A stretch of 64,000 bases of DNA. It comes from Streptosporangium album. Its GTDB lineage: Bacteria > Actinomycetota > Actinomycetes > Streptosporangiales > Streptosporangiaceae. The notes under the pieces are model-generated. The model was not told where the DNA came from, did no database searches, and worked only from the letters and a program-made list of their open reading frames with translations. Each line of letters begins with the position of its first letter. Within the stretch, counting starts at the first letter, position 1. The position numbers and the translations under genes were made by a program. This document shows, piece by piece, positions 1-13,748 of the stretch. Location of the stretch: contig NZ_JACHJU010000002.1 of assembly GCF_014203795.1 (NCBI RefSeq), forward strand, positions 1,054,001-1,118,000. Direction: 5' to 3'.

Positions 1-372
1 CAGGGCCAGCTCGGTGGAGACACCCAGCTGCATGCCGCGCAGCGGATGGCCGCCGACGGCGCTGATCGGGGTCTCCCACGGCACGGGGATCTCGAAGGGA
101 GCCGCCTGCGGGGCGCCCGCGGAGAGGTGGAACGGGCCGGTGATCTGCTGGCGCAGGAAACTGTAGGTCGACCGGTACTCGTTGTCTCCGCTCTCGACCT
201 CGACCACCGCGGTGAAGTCGATGAAGATGCCCTCGACCTTGTAGTCGGAGCCGCCGCCGCGGAAGTTGACCTGTCCCCGCAGGACCTCGCCGGGGCGGAC
301 GCTGGAGTTTTGCAGGACCGTGTCGACCTCGACGCCCGCGCCGAACGCGGCCATCAGCTTACGGAACACCAT
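1..372 (-). CDS. Spo0M family sporulation-control protein (partial, 3' end outside window)
   Basis: The first 124 codons are present; the rest lies left of the window. The protein begins MVFRKLMAAFGAGVEVDTVL and continues with PGEVLRGQVNFRGG and IDFTAVVEVES. This is the arrestin-like beta-sandwich pattern of the Spo0M/SpoOM family, whose members bind partner proteins and modulate sporulation or cell development in Bacillus and actinomycetes. The ATG follows a GGGAG ribosome-binding sequence. It lies 27 bases downstream of a band-7 gene on the same strand and may be co-transcribed with it. The family call rests on the N-terminal pattern alone. Confidence 0.8.
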   Translation of the reverse strand, partial: MVFRKLMAAFGAGVEVDTVLQNSSVRPGEVLRGQVNFRGGGSDYKVEGIFIDFTAVVEVESGDNEYRSTYSFLRQQITGPFHLSAGAPQAAPFEIPVPWETPISAVGGHPLRGMQLGVSTELAL

Positions 373-399
373 TGGGGCACTCCCAGGGGGTAGAAGGTT

Positions 400-1647
400 T
401 CAGTTGGGTTCAACGGGTGGCTTGATCTGGCCGTTCCCGCGGCCGAGCTGCGGCAGGATCTGGGCCAGGAGCATGGTCGACAGCGCGGAGGACTCACCGG
501 AGGCGCCGTCGGTGCGCACGACGATGGGGCGCGGGGCGTTCTCGGCGAGCCGAGCCCCCACGTCCAGGCGGCGCCGGGCCAGCTCGTACTGGAGCACGGC
601 GCGGTTGTCGCGGTAGGAGTCGGCCAGCCGGCGCAGCCCCTTGGCCTCGTTCTCCGCGGAGGTGAGCTCGGCCCGTCCCTTGGCCTCGATCTCCCAGCGC
701 ACCCGCTGCGCCTCGGTCTCGTGCTCCTCAAGCATGCGGGCGACGTCCTTGCGCGCGGTGTTGGCGGCGGCCCGCACCTCGACGATGCGGGCGTCCCGCG
801 TCTTCTTGGCGCGCTCGATCTCCATCAGCAGGGTGTCGATCCGCCGCTTGCGGGTGAGCTCCCACTCCCGTTCGAAGGCCGACAACTCCTTGGCCACCTT
901 CTCGCGGGTGGCCAGATGCTGCTGGTACTGGTCGGGAAGCTGCACGTCGGGGATGTTGGCGCCGGTGATCCGCACGCCGTACCGGCCGAGCTGGCGGGTC
1001 AGAAGCTCCTGCATGTCGCCCACGTCGGACCCGCGCAGGTCGTAGGCGCGTTCGGTGTGCACGCGGCGGCTGCGCTGGCGGATGGCGTCCTGTACGGCGC
1101 TGCTGAGCACCAGGTCGAAGTTGCCCGCGCCGATCGTCCGGACGAAGGCGACCGGGTCGACGATGCGGAACTTCAGGAAGAACTCGATCGACTTCAGCGG
1201 CACGTTCTCCGCGGTCGGGCAGGCGACGATCGGAGCGGAGTAGGGGATCTCGGTGGAGGTGTCCACCACCGCGTCCACCCGGTCCCACGGCAGCCACAGG
1301 TAGTGACGGCCCGGGGGCAGGGTGCCCGTGATCGCGCCCCACCGGCTGCGCACGCCGGTGGTGCCCTCCTCGATCTCGATGATCGCCCGGCGCCACAGCC
1401 AGACCAGCGCCGCGAGCAGGGACAGCACCGCGCCGACCGCGGCGAGGGCGGAGAACACCCCGCCGGCCAGCAGCGCCGTACCGGCCAGGTAGAGGGCGAG
1501 GAACAGCAGCGTCACCCAGGCGAAGCCGCGGCGGTCCTTGGGGATGACCACCGGGACGAGCTGGCCGGACTCGCCGCCGCGCAGCAGCTGGCGGATCTCC
1601 GACCAGGAGGCCAGGGATTCCTTGATCTTGGAGAACTCTCTGCTCAC
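400..1647 (-). CDS. SPFH/band-7 domain membrane protein
   Basis: This 415-residue protein has a hydrophobic stretch of about two membrane segments at residues 42-88. An SPFH (stomatin/prohibitin/flotillin) domain follows at roughly 90-250, with the typical VPLKSIEFFLKFRIVDPVAF core. A charged, Ala/Glu/Arg-rich coiled coil covers about 250-370. Family members oligomerise on the membrane and organise microdomains or partner proteins. It starts with GTG one base after the stop of a second SPFH gene, so the two are almost certainly translated from one transcript and may form a hetero-oligomer. The exact client is unknown. Confidence 0.85.
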   Translation of the reverse strand: MSREFSKIKESLASWSEIRQLLRGGESGQLVPVVIPKDRRGFAWVTLLFLALYLAGTALLAGGVFSALAAVGAVLSLLAALVWLWRRAIIEIEEGTTGVRSRWGAITGTLPPGRHYLWLPWDRVDAVVDTSTEIPYSAPIVACPTAENVPLKSIEFFLKFRIVDPVAFVRTIGAGNFDLVLSSAVQDAIRQRSRRVHTERAYDLRGSDVGDMQELLTRQLGRYGVRITGANIPDVQLPDQYQQHLATREKVAKELSAFEREWELTRKRRIDTLLMEIERAKKTRDARIVEVRAAANTARKDVARMLEEHETEAQRVRWEIEAKGRAELTSAENEAKGLRRLADSYRDNRAVLQYELARRRLDVGARLAENAPRPIVVRTDGASGESSALSTMLLAQILPQLGRGNGQIKPPVEPN

Positions 1648-1648
1648 C

Positions 1649-3283
1649 TCAGACCTCTTCTTCCTGTACGGCGGGCGTCATGGTCTGCGGAGCTCTGTCC
1701 GCGTCGGGTACCACGGCCTCGGGGGCCGGGTTGCCCGCGGCGGGCACCCCGGTCTCGGGGACCGGGTTGAGCAGGGCGCCGATCTCCGCGTCGCGTCCCT
1801 CGACCCGCTTGCCGATCTCGGTGATCCGTCCCCTGATGGCGGCCATGTCCGCCTCGGAGAAGAGCTGCGCCTCCCGGCTGCCGACCAGCTGCCTGGCCAG
1901 GGCGAGCAGGTCGATGTCGACGGACTCGCCGATCTGCACCAGGTGGGGCAGGTGGGAGGCCACCGCCTCCAGCTTGTCGAGCAGGTCCTGCTGGAAGCGG
2001 TAGTCCAGGATCTCCGGGGCCTCGGCGGCGCTGAGCGCGCGGATGTCCAGTGCCTGCGCCTCCAGCAGGGCCGCGTTGGCCTTGGCGGTGGACTCCGCCT
2101 CCACCAGCCGCTGGCCTCCCTGGGCCTTCGCCTGGTGGGACGCGCGTTCCAACGCGGTGTCCATCCGGGCCTGGTATCCGGCGATCTCGGCGTGGATGGC
2201 CGAGAGCTGCTCCTGCAGCCCGGCGAGCTCCTTGACCAGGTCGCCCTCGTTCTGCTCCTTGCGCAGCTGGAGCTCGTACTCGTAGGTGTAGGCCTCCTTG
2301 GCGACCCTGATCATCTCCGGGGCGGCCAGGTCCATCCGATATTCCTGGCTGGACGGCTCGGCGTGGGTGATGTTCACGTCGGTGAGCCGTACGGCGGGCA
2401 GGAACTGCTGGTTGAGGCTGTCCAGCATGCCCAGGGTGCTCTCGCCGACCAGGTCGTAGATGTCCTCGGCGCGCTGGGCGTAGATGAGGGAGCGGGTGAC
2501 CTCGCTGATGGCGTTCTGCAGCTTGGCCTGGAAACCGCCGACCGAGCCGAGGACGAAGATGAACTCGGCGGGGTCCTCGATCCGGAACTGCAGGAACAGG
2601 TCCACGCTGGCCTTGACGCCCTGCTGGGTCGGGGCCTCGCGGATGGGCGCGTTGAAGGGATACTCACGGGTGGTGTTGACGATGTAGCTGACCCGCTTCC
2701 ACGGGTTGAACAGCGTCACCCGGCCCGGCTCGGCGATCTGCACGAGCTTGCCGAACTTGGTGATCAGGGCCTTGCAGCCCTCGGGCACCATGACCACGCT
2801 CCGCCGCCACCACAGGAAAGCGGCGGCCAGCACCAGCACGGCCCAGTAGTGCGGTCCGAACAGCACCCGCGCACCGGGGATGAGACCGGTGGCGGCCAGC
2901 CCGACCAGGCCGAGCGCCGCCAGCACGACCAGGGGGATGACCACCCGGGCCGTGGTGCCCTTGGGTATCACCACCGGCGAGATCACGTGGGCCGCCTCGC
3001 CGTCCGGGCCGTTGCCGGTGAAGCTGCGGTTGACGATCTCACCGGCCTCGTTCAGCGACGCGGTGCGGGCCTCGATGACCGTGCTCACGGACGCGCCCTG
3101 CTCGCGGGCGGCAAGGAAGTCTGTCGGGTTGAGCGCGAACCCCTTCTCGCCGGCGGTCTGACCCATGACCTGGCCTGCCACCTGCCCTGCGAACTGGCTC
3201 GCCACCTGTCGTGGGTCGCCTCCCTGCCCTATCGCCTGTGCGGCGGCCATCGCCGTCCGCATCGCCTCTCTTGGCCGGGACAT
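1649..3283 (-). CDS. SPFH/band-7 domain membrane protein
   Basis: This protein of 544 residues is the upstream partner of the 415-residue SPFH gene. The first 100 residues are polar and Gln/Ala-rich. Two hydrophobic segments follow at about 120-165, then an SPFH domain (VKASVDLFLQFRIEDPAEFI) and a long coiled coil rich in Glu, Ala and Gln. The last 50 residues are Pro/Val-rich and probably disordered. The ATG at 3283 is preferred because GGAGG sits four bases upstream; the TTG one codon earlier is too close to it. Two different SPFH proteins in tandem suggest a mixed membrane scaffold. No nfeD-type protease partner is visible. Confidence 0.85.
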   Translation of the reverse strand: MSRPREAMRTAMAAAQAIGQGGDPRQVASQFAGQVAGQVMGQTAGEKGFALNPTDFLAAREQGASVSTVIEARTASLNEAGEIVNRSFTGNGPDGEAAHVISPVVIPKGTTARVVIPLVVLAALGLVGLAATGLIPGARVLFGPHYWAVLVLAAAFLWWRRSVVMVPEGCKALITKFGKLVQIAEPGRVTLFNPWKRVSYIVNTTREYPFNAPIREAPTQQGVKASVDLFLQFRIEDPAEFIFVLGSVGGFQAKLQNAISEVTRSLIYAQRAEDIYDLVGESTLGMLDSLNQQFLPAVRLTDVNITHAEPSSQEYRMDLAAPEMIRVAKEAYTYEYELQLRKEQNEGDLVKELAGLQEQLSAIHAEIAGYQARMDTALERASHQAKAQGGQRLVEAESTAKANAALLEAQALDIRALSAAEAPEILDYRFQQDLLDKLEAVASHLPHLVQIGESVDIDLLALARQLVGSREAQLFSEADMAAIRGRITEIGKRVEGRDAEIGALLNPVPETGVPAAGNPAPEAVVPDADRAPQTMTPAVQEEEV

Positions 3284-3455
3284 CAAACCTCCGGGATAGA
3301 TATGTATCGAAAGCCCGATATATCACGCTTCGTAGGCGAGGGCATCCGGGACAGTAAAGAACACCCGGCTTGCGGATCGCTTGCCACCCGATTAAAACGA
3401 GAGCCAGGCTCCGGGCCAGGGAGGAATGTCGGTGGCTCCGCCTACAGTGGGTGGA

Positions 3456-5567
<2,112 letters not shown>

Positions 5568-5664
5568 CAGGGGCGAAGTCCCCGGGACGGGCCCGCGTCG
5601 GCCGCGGCCCTGAGACGGCCGGCGCCCCCGGAGAAGGGGCACGCGGACGGCTCGGAGGAGGAGC

Positions 5665-5702
5665 GCCGGTCCCCGCTGCCCGCGCGGGCAGCGGAGACCG
5701 GC
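5665..5702. terminator. Near-perfect palindrome, likely bidirectional terminator
   Basis: Two 19-base arms starting GCCGGTC abut without a spacer and pair with a single mismatch, giving a very stable GC hairpin. It lies between the convergent uvrB and RIO-kinase genes, 98 bases after the uvrB stop and 21 bases after the kinase stop. No U-tract follows, as is usual in actinomycetes. Confidence 0.75.
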
Positions 5703-5722
5703 TTGGCGCTGTCGGGCGCAGG

Positions 5723-6595
5723 TCAGGACAGCCGGGCCTCGGCCCGCAGAAGCGCGGCCAGCGAGTCGGCGTCGGCCGCGGCCACGCCGCGCGCGGCGAA
5801 CCAGGTGGCGACGTTGCGCGCGTCACGGTCGAGGAAATCCGCGCCGACGGGGTGGGCCACCACGTCCACGATCTGCGGCAGGTCGATGATGACCAGCCGG
5901 CCCTCGTGGACGAGGATGTTGTAGGGCGACAGGTCCCCATGGGCCAGGCCCTCGCGGGCCAGGATCACCGTGGCGTCCACGAGCTGCTCCCACAGCTCTG
6001 CCAGCCCCTCGGAGACGGCGGCCAGGCGGGGCGCGGCGAAGCCGTCGGGAGTGCCGACGAACTCCTCCAGGATCTCGGTGCCGACGATCTGCACCGGGTA
6101 CGGCACAGGCACCCCCAGTGACCAGAGGCGGCACAGCGCGGCGAACTCGGCGCCGGCCCACTGCCCGGCGATCATCTGCTTGCCGAACCGGGATCGGCCG
6201 GCCATCGCCCGGCTGATCCGGCTGTCCCGTTCGCCGCGCCCCTCGAGATACCCGGCGTCGCGGTGGAAGAGACGGTTCTCGGCCGAGCGGTAACGCTTGG
6301 CGGCCAGCAGGCAGGTCCGGTCGGTGTCCGGGACGCCTCGCGAGATGAGATGGACGTCGGCTTCCTTGCCGGTCTTCAGGATGCCGAGTTCGGTGTCGAC
6401 GGCGGCCAGTTCGGTGACGAGCCACTCGGGATGCGGCCGGGGGCCGCGCTCGGTCGGGGTGCTCAGGTCCCAGGTGGACCAGCGGTCGCCGGACGGCGGC
6501 CCGTCGAGATCATCGGGGGCGTTGGCAAGCCATTCGACGTCGTCGTCATCGAGCGCGTGCTTACCACGGCGGCGGTGTTCGGGATGCTTCGGCAC
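5723..6595 (-). CDS. RIO-type serine protein kinase
   Basis: This 290-residue protein has the RIO kinase signature: GKEADVHLI in the ATP-binding region, LAAKRY with the likely ATP-contacting Lys, the catalytic loop HGDLSPYNILVH with Asp and Asn, and the metal-binding IIDLPQ. RIO kinases phosphorylate serine. The archaeal and eukaryotic ones act in small-subunit ribosome maturation, while the role of bacterial ones is not settled. The N-terminal 45 residues are basic and then acidic and probably flexible. The gene stands alone, convergent with uvrB. Confidence 0.87.
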   Translation of the reverse strand: MPKHPEHRRRGKHALDDDDVEWLANAPDDLDGPPSGDRWSTWDLSTPTERGPRPHPEWLVTELAAVDTELGILKTGKEADVHLISRGVPDTDRTCLLAAKRYRSAENRLFHRDAGYLEGRGERDSRISRAMAGRSRFGKQMIAGQWAGAEFAALCRLWSLGVPVPYPVQIVGTEILEEFVGTPDGFAAPRLAAVSEGLAELWEQLVDATVILAREGLAHGDLSPYNILVHEGRLVIIDLPQIVDVVAHPVGADFLDRDARNVATWFAARGVAAADADSLAALLRAEARLS

Positions 6596-6830
6596 TGCGG
6601 GTTCTCCGGATCGAGAGGCCCACCGGTGCGGCGATCAGGTCAGCGAGGACCGGTGGGAGAGGACTTACGGACATGAGAGAAGAAAGCAGCCACGGTCACC
6701 CTCCCTTCGTCCAAGGCGCACAGCGGCGCCGCGTGATCGACATCGATGATTGTGCAGTCCCGTTCCGGTCTACCGCAAGCCATTTACCGCCCGTCCGTAG
6801 GAGAGCGGATGGTGACACGTTCCGTAGTCG

Positions 6831-7445
6831 TCAGCGGTGCTCTTCGGGGCGGGACCGGTTGACCATGGCGCGCCGGTGGAGCTCGTCGATCTGGTCCAGC
6901 GGGTCGGGGGCGCGGCGGCGCGCCTCGATCTCGATGTCGGTGCGGTTCTGGATGTCGGCGATGCCTCCGGCCGCGTGCGCCATCTGGTCGTTGAGCAGGT
7001 CGGCGCGGATCCGGGCACAGGAACTGGTCAGCTTGGCGTGGTGCTCGCGCAGACGGCCCAGGGAGGCGTGGTCGACGTAGGCCGACACCCGGCTGTGCTG
7101 GGCGTAGAGGCCGAGCTGGACGTCGAGCTGGTCGGCGTGTGCGCCGATCTCGGCCACCAGCTGGGGCAGGTCGCCCAGGCCCCACCCGTCGCGCAGCGCG
7201 TGGTCCACCGCCTGACGGGTCAGGGAGACCTCGCGGCGCAGATCCAGGCGCATCCGCTCGGTCTCGCCGGCGTCGCCGGGACCCATCGCCGCCATGTGGG
7301 AGGCGACCCGGTTGCTCACCTTGCGGGCCTTCTTGGTCGCCTTCTTCCCTACCTTGACCAGAAGGTAGATGCCGGCTCCCCCCAGGAGGAGGAGGAACAG
7401 GAAGATCACCAGCACGATGGTGAGGAAAGTGCCGATCGGAGCCAC
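6831..7445 (-). CDS. Single-pass membrane protein of unknown function
   Basis: The 204-residue protein starts with a strong transmembrane helix (residues 7-31, TIVLVIFLFLLLLGGAG) followed by a very basic stretch (KVGKKATKKARKVSNR). This suggests an outside N-terminus and a cytoplasmic body. The remainder is predicted mostly helical, with many Glu, Arg and His residues and no enzyme motif. I do not recognise a named family. It starts with ATG and is separated from its neighbours by 149 bases or more, so it is probably a single-gene unit. Confidence 0.65.
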   Translation of the reverse strand: MAPIGTFLTIVLVIFLFLLLLGGAGIYLLVKVGKKATKKARKVSNRVASHMAAMGPGDAGETERMRLDLRREVSLTRQAVDHALRDGWGLGDLPQLVAEIGAHADQLDVQLGLYAQHSRVSAYVDHASLGRLREHHAKLTSSCARIRADLLNDQMAHAAGGIADIQNRTDIEIEARRRAPDPLDQIDELHRRAMVNRSRPEEHR

Positions 7446-7594
7446 CTCCCGATGGGGGCGAAATGAGGTTCTTCGAGCATAGCCCGCGCGTTCAGATGGA
7501 GGCGGTCGCCGGCCGGTGGGGTTTCTCCCCCCGCGCGATCACCGCTCGCTCCGGGACGGGCCGCGCGTCAGGCCGGGCCGCACCGGGCCGCGCG

Positions 7595-8185
7595 TCAGGC
7601 CGGACTCCGCCTGAGCGCGCGGCGGCGCCGTACCTTGCGGATCGCCCACCAGGCGAGCAGCGCCAGCACGGCCACCCCGACGACGACCAGGACCGGCAGG
7701 AAGATCGCGGCCAGGCTCATGCCGAGCGCTCCGGCGTCCTCCACGGTGCTGATGACGGGCGCGCCGACCCCCGCGGTCGAGACGTTGACCACCGGCCTGG
7801 CGGTCGTCTTCATCACGTGCACGGCCAGCGCGATCCCGATGCCCAGCACCCAGCTCAGCCAGGGGCTGTGGCTCATCCAGGTCGAGCCGTCGAGCCGGGC
7901 GGCCGCCTCGGTGGCGCTGAACACCACGCCGCCGGAGGCCGGGCGGACCACGGTCTGGATCATGTCGTTGACGCTGTCGACCACCGGGACCTTGTCGAGC
8001 ACGATCTCGGCGAGCAGCAGCACACCGATGATCCCGAGCACCCAGCCGTTGGACAGCCAGGCGAACTCCTGGGGCAGCCGTATCCGGTCGGTGAGGTTGG
8101 CGATCAGGCCGACCACGAGCAGCGGGATGTAGGCGTTCAACCCCGCCGCGGTGGAGAGTCCCAGGCCTGTCAGTGCCGCGAGCAT
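7595..8185 (-). CDS. DUF4126 family membrane protein
   Basis: This 196-residue integral membrane protein begins MLAALTGLGLSTAAGLNAYIPLL, a pattern seen in the DUF4126 family. Four to five hydrophobic segments are visible, with a Lys/Arg-rich C-terminus (RKVRRRRALRR) likely in the cytoplasm. The ATG at 8185 is chosen because GGAGG lies a few bases upstream; a longer reading from 8221 would add a polar segment and lose this ribosome site. Function is unknown. It lies about 100 bases from the nitronate monooxygenase gene on the same strand. Confidence 0.75.
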   Translation of the reverse strand: MLAALTGLGLSTAAGLNAYIPLLVVGLIANLTDRIRLPQEFAWLSNGWVLGIIGVLLLAEIVLDKVPVVDSVNDMIQTVVRPASGGVVFSATEAAARLDGSTWMSHSPWLSWVLGIGIALAVHVMKTTARPVVNVSTAGVGAPVISTVEDAGALGMSLAAIFLPVLVVVGVAVLALLAWWAIRKVRRRRALRRSPA

Positions 8186-8287
8186 CGTGCCTCCGTCGTG
8201 TTCTCCTCGTCTCTCCTTCAACGGTTCCCGGGCGCCGATGGATCCCGCCGGGCTCCATCGGCTGCGGGGCGCATCCGGTCGCCGTCG

Positions 8288-9439
8288 TCACGGGTGAGGG
8301 GCGTGCCCGTCGTCGGTGAACCGCTGCAGGCGCTCCACGGAGGCGGCGAACTCCTCGATCATGCCGTAGACGACCTGGCGGGCCGGTCTGACCTGGTTCA
8401 TCTGGCCGACGACCTGCCCGACGAAGTAGTTGGCCAGCTCCACCGCCCCCGGCCGGCCCCGCTCGGCCGCTCGGTTGATCCGGGCCATCGCGCTCTCGGC
8501 GAGCAACATCTGCAGCGGCATCTGCAGCGGGCCCGGACTCTCCTGGGCCCCGTCCCACTCCTCGGTCCAGGCGGACTTCAGCTGCCGGGCGGGCTTGCCG
8601 GTCCGCGACCGTGACCGCACCGTGTCCGCGGAGGTGGCGGCGAGCATCTTGTGCTTGACCGGGGGGACGGTCTCGGCCTCCTCGGTGGTCAGCCAGACCG
8701 AGCCGCACCACACGCCCTCGGCCCCCAGCGCGAGCGCCGCCGCCACCTGGCGGCCGTCGGCGATGCCTCCCGCCGCCAGCACCGGGACGTCCACGGCGTC
8801 CACGACCTGGGGGACCAGCACCATGGTGGAGATCTCGCCGGTGTGCCCGCCCGCCTCCGACCCCTGTGCCACGATCACGTCCGCCCCCGCCGCCACCTGG
8901 CGCCGGGCATGCTCGACGGTGCCGACCAGCGCGGCGACCGGCACCCCGGCCTTCCTCGCCTTGTCCACCATCTCCGGCGGCGGCGGCCCGAGCGCGCTGG
9001 CGATCAGGGCGATCGGATGCTTGAGCGCCACGCCGATGAGACCTGTCGCGCCCTCGGCGGTCACCCGGCGGCCCATCTCGTCGCCGTGGGCCGGCATCGT
9101 GCCGGTGAACGGCTCGGGCGCGCTCACGCCGTACTTGCCGAACAGGTAGGCCACGAAGTCGCGGTGCCGTTCGGGGATGAAGTCGGCGAGGCGGGCGCTC
9201 CGGTCGGCCGCGGACGCGTCGATCTTGCCCGGGACGAGGACGTCCACGCCGTACGGCCGCCCGCCGACCCGCGCGTCGATCCAGTTCAATTCCGCGTCGA
9301 GCTGCTGGGGGGAGTAGGCGACGGCGCCGAGCACGCCGATCCCGCCCGCGTTGGTCACCGCGGCGACCACGTCGCGGCAGTGGCTGAAGGCGAAGAGAGG
9401 GAACTCGACGCCGAATCTCTCACAGATCGCGGTGCGCAT
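8288..9439 (-). CDS. Nitronate monooxygenase family flavoprotein
   Basis: The 383-residue protein has a TIM-barrel FMN-binding pattern. N-terminal FAFSHCRDVVAAVTNAGGIGVLG gives the substrate-side strand, VIAQG-type VIVAQGSEAGGHTGE contains the usual His, and LAAGGIADGRQVAAALALGA with AEGVWCGS forms the phosphate-binding strands. Enzymes of this family (2-nitropropane dioxygenase-like) oxidise alkyl nitronates; some act as enone reductases or dehydrogenases. The reading frame continues upstream to 9838, but that extension crosses the acyltransferase gene and lacks homology, so the ATG at 9439 is taken. The true substrate cannot be read from sequence. Confidence 0.88.
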   Translation of the reverse strand: MRTAICERFGVEFPLFAFSHCRDVVAAVTNAGGIGVLGAVAYSPQQLDAELNWIDARVGGRPYGVDVLVPGKIDASAADRSARLADFIPERHRDFVAYLFGKYGVSAPEPFTGTMPAHGDEMGRRVTAEGATGLIGVALKHPIALIASALGPPPPEMVDKARKAGVPVAALVGTVEHARRQVAAGADVIVAQGSEAGGHTGEISTMVLVPQVVDAVDVPVLAAGGIADGRQVAAALALGAEGVWCGSVWLTTEEAETVPPVKHKMLAATSADTVRSRSRTGKPARQLKSAWTEEWDGAQESPGPLQMPLQMLLAESAMARINRAAERGRPGAVELANYFVGQVVGQMNQVRPARQVVYGMIEEFAASVERLQRFTDDGHAPHP

Positions 9440-9486
9440 GCCGCGACCGTAAGTCCCAGAAGCTTGTACGGTCCAGCGTCCGGGGC

Positions 9487-10260
9487 TCAGCCGGTGCCGG
9501 CCGGCCCGGCTCCGACCCGCTCGGCTCCGGCCGGTCCGGTGGTTCCCGCGGGCCCGGCGTGCCGTACGGGCCCGGCCGGCGGGACGGCCTCGGACTGCTC
9601 GACCGGCTCGGCACGGGAGCCGCCGAGGTGGGGCGGCAGCCATCCGTCTCCGGGCACGTAGCGGCGGACGACCTTGGCGGGCACACCGGCGATCACGCTG
9701 TGGTCGGGGAACTCGCCGCGGACCACGGCTCCGCCCGCGACCACGCACTGCCTGCCGATCCGGGTGCCCGGCAGGATGATCGCGCCGGTGCCCAGCCAGG
9801 AGCCCGAGCCGATGACCACCGGATTGTTGCGGGGCCACTGGCGGCCGATCGGCGTCTCCGGATCGTCGTAGACGTGGTTCTGGTCGGTGATGTAGACGTA
9901 CGGGCCGGTGAACACGTGATCGCCGATGTCGATCGACTGGTGGCCGACGATGTGGCTGCCCCGGCCGATCGAGCAGCTCCCGCCGATCCGCACGATCGAG
10001 ACCGGGCCAAGGTCCACCCCCGGGCCCATGCCCGCGGAGATGGAGACGCGCTCACCGATCAGGGTGTGCTCGCCTATCTCGATCCAGGCCTCGCCGAAGA
10101 TCGCGCCGACGGGGAAGGACAGGCACGCGCCGTCGCCGAGACGGCGGAAGCGGTAGCCGGCGGGGTTGGCGGGGCTTACCGCGCCGGCCGCTCGGATCGC
10201 GGCCCAGCCGCGATGGATGAGGCCGCCGACGGCACGCCGTATCACGCCACGAATCGACAT
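9487..10260 (-). CDS. Left-handed beta-helix (hexapeptide) acyltransferase
   Basis: The 257-residue protein carries hexapeptide repeats of the LbH acyltransferase fold, for example IEIGEHTLIGERVSISAG, IGRGSHIVGHQSIDIGDHV and IGSGSWLGTGAIILPG. It ends the helix with the VIAGVPAKVVRRY cap typical of maltose/galactoside and NodL/WcaF-like O-acetyltransferases, which use acetyl-CoA. The last 45 residues are a low-complexity Gly/Pro/Ala tail not seen in the core family. A basic amphipathic N-terminus (RGVIRRAVGGLIHRGW) may touch the membrane. The acceptor, likely a sugar, is unknown. It is divergent from pyrG, with 135 bases between the starts. Confidence 0.85.
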   Translation of the reverse strand: MSIRGVIRRAVGGLIHRGWAAIRAAGAVSPANPAGYRFRRLGDGACLSFPVGAIFGEAWIEIGEHTLIGERVSISAGMGPGVDLGPVSIVRIGGSCSIGRGSHIVGHQSIDIGDHVFTGPYVYITDQNHVYDDPETPIGRQWPRNNPVVIGSGSWLGTGAIILPGTRIGRQCVVAGGAVVRGEFPDHSVIAGVPAKVVRRYVPGDGWLPPHLGGSRAEPVEQSEAVPPAGPVRHAGPAGTTGPAGAERVGAGPAGTG

Positions 10261-10392
10261 AAGGAGCTAAGTTACCGTTCGGTCATGTACGAGGGGAATA
10301 CGGGTCAAGGGGCATGCGGACGGTCCGCAGGAACGGTTTGATATTCTGAGAGTCCGTGGACAGGTGGGCCGCTATCAGGGTGCGCCGACTGA

Positions 10393-12710
<2,318 letters not shown>

Positions 12711-12722
12711 CGGGAGGACACC

Positions 12723-13649
12723 CTGAGCGAGACGGAGGCCGTCCTCTCCAGCTACCTCACCCATCTGGCGGTGGAGCGGGGTCTGGCCGCCAACACCCTG
12801 GCCTCCTACCGCCGTGACCTCCTGCGTTATGTGGATCATCTGAAGAGCCGTGGCCGTGTCACCTTCGGGGAGGTGGCCGAGGCCGACGTCACGGCCTTCC
12901 TGACCGCGCTCAGGGAGGGCGACGGGGAGCATCAGGCCCTCGTCGCCAGCTCGGCGGCGCGTGCCGTCTCCGCGGTACGTGGCCTGCACCGCTTCGCGCT
13001 GCGCGAGGGGGCCGCAGGCCACGACCCGGCCCACGGCGTACAGCCGCCGCGGCAGCTCCGGCGCCTGCCCAAGGCGATCAGCGTGGACGATGTGGAGCGG
13101 CTCATCGCCGCCTCCGGCCCCGAGGGGGCGCCCCTCACGATGCGCAACCGGGCGCTGCTGGAGCTGCTGTACGGCACGGGCGCGCGCATCTCCGAGGCCG
13201 TGGGCCTCGCGGTGGACGACGTCGACCTGAGCCCGAAGGCCCAGCAGGTGCGCCTGCGCGGCAAGGGCGGACGCACCCGCCTGGTGCCCCTGGGCCGCTT
13301 CGCGAGGGAGGCGCTGGGAGCCTATCTCACCCGGGCGCGTCCCGGCATCGCCGCCCACGGCCGGGGCACCTCGGGGCTGTTCCTCAACGCCAGAGGCGGG
13401 CGGCTCACCCGTCAGGGAGCCTGGGAGGTCCTCCAGGCCGCCGCCGAGCGCGGAGGGCTGGCAGGAATCTCACCCCATATCTTGCGACATTCCTTCGCAA
13501 CACACCTCCTCGACGGGGGTGTGGACGTTAGGGTGGTTCAGGAATTGCTCGGCCACGCCTCGGTGACCACCACGCAGGTATACACCCTGGTCGCGGTCGA
13601 CAAGCTCCGCGAGGCCTGTGCCGTCGCGCAACCGCGCGCGCGGCATTGA
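12723..13649 (+). CDS. xerD: Site-specific tyrosine recombinase XerD
   Basis: XerD resolves chromosome dimers at dif with XerC. The core-binding domain begins [19 protein letters not shown]. The catalytic domain has all key residues: Arg in [12 protein letters not shown], Lys in [27 protein letters not shown] (His-x-x-Arg), LGHAS and the Tyr nucleophile in TTQVYT. The only start that keeps the full N-terminal helix is CTG at 12723, placed seven bases after a strong GGGAGG. No ATG, GTG or TTG lies between the upstream in-frame stop (the nudix stop) and GTG 12771, and that GTG would cut into the first helix. A CTG start is therefore inferred. Confidence 0.93.
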   Translation: MSETEAVLSSYLTHLAVERGLAANTLASYRRDLLRYVDHLKSRGRVTFGEVAEADVTAFLTALREGDGEHQALVASSAARAVSAVRGLHRFALREGAAGHDPAHGVQPPRQLRRLPKAISVDDVERLIAASGPEGAPLTMRNRALLELLYGTGARISEAVGLAVDDVDLSPKAQQVRLRGKGGRTRLVPLGRFAREALGAYLTRARPGIAAHGRGTSGLFLNARGGRLTRQGAWEVLQAAAERGGLAGISPHILRHSFATHLLDGGVDVRVVQELLGHASVTTTQVYTLVAVDKLREACAVAQPRARH

Positions 13650-13748
13650 CCTTGCTTATGTCCGGGCGTGCCGCCTTGCCGCATACGTGTTGACGCCATA
13701 GTGTCCGTCCGGACGGTCCGGTTCAAGGCCGTCAGGGAGGTTCGACTG

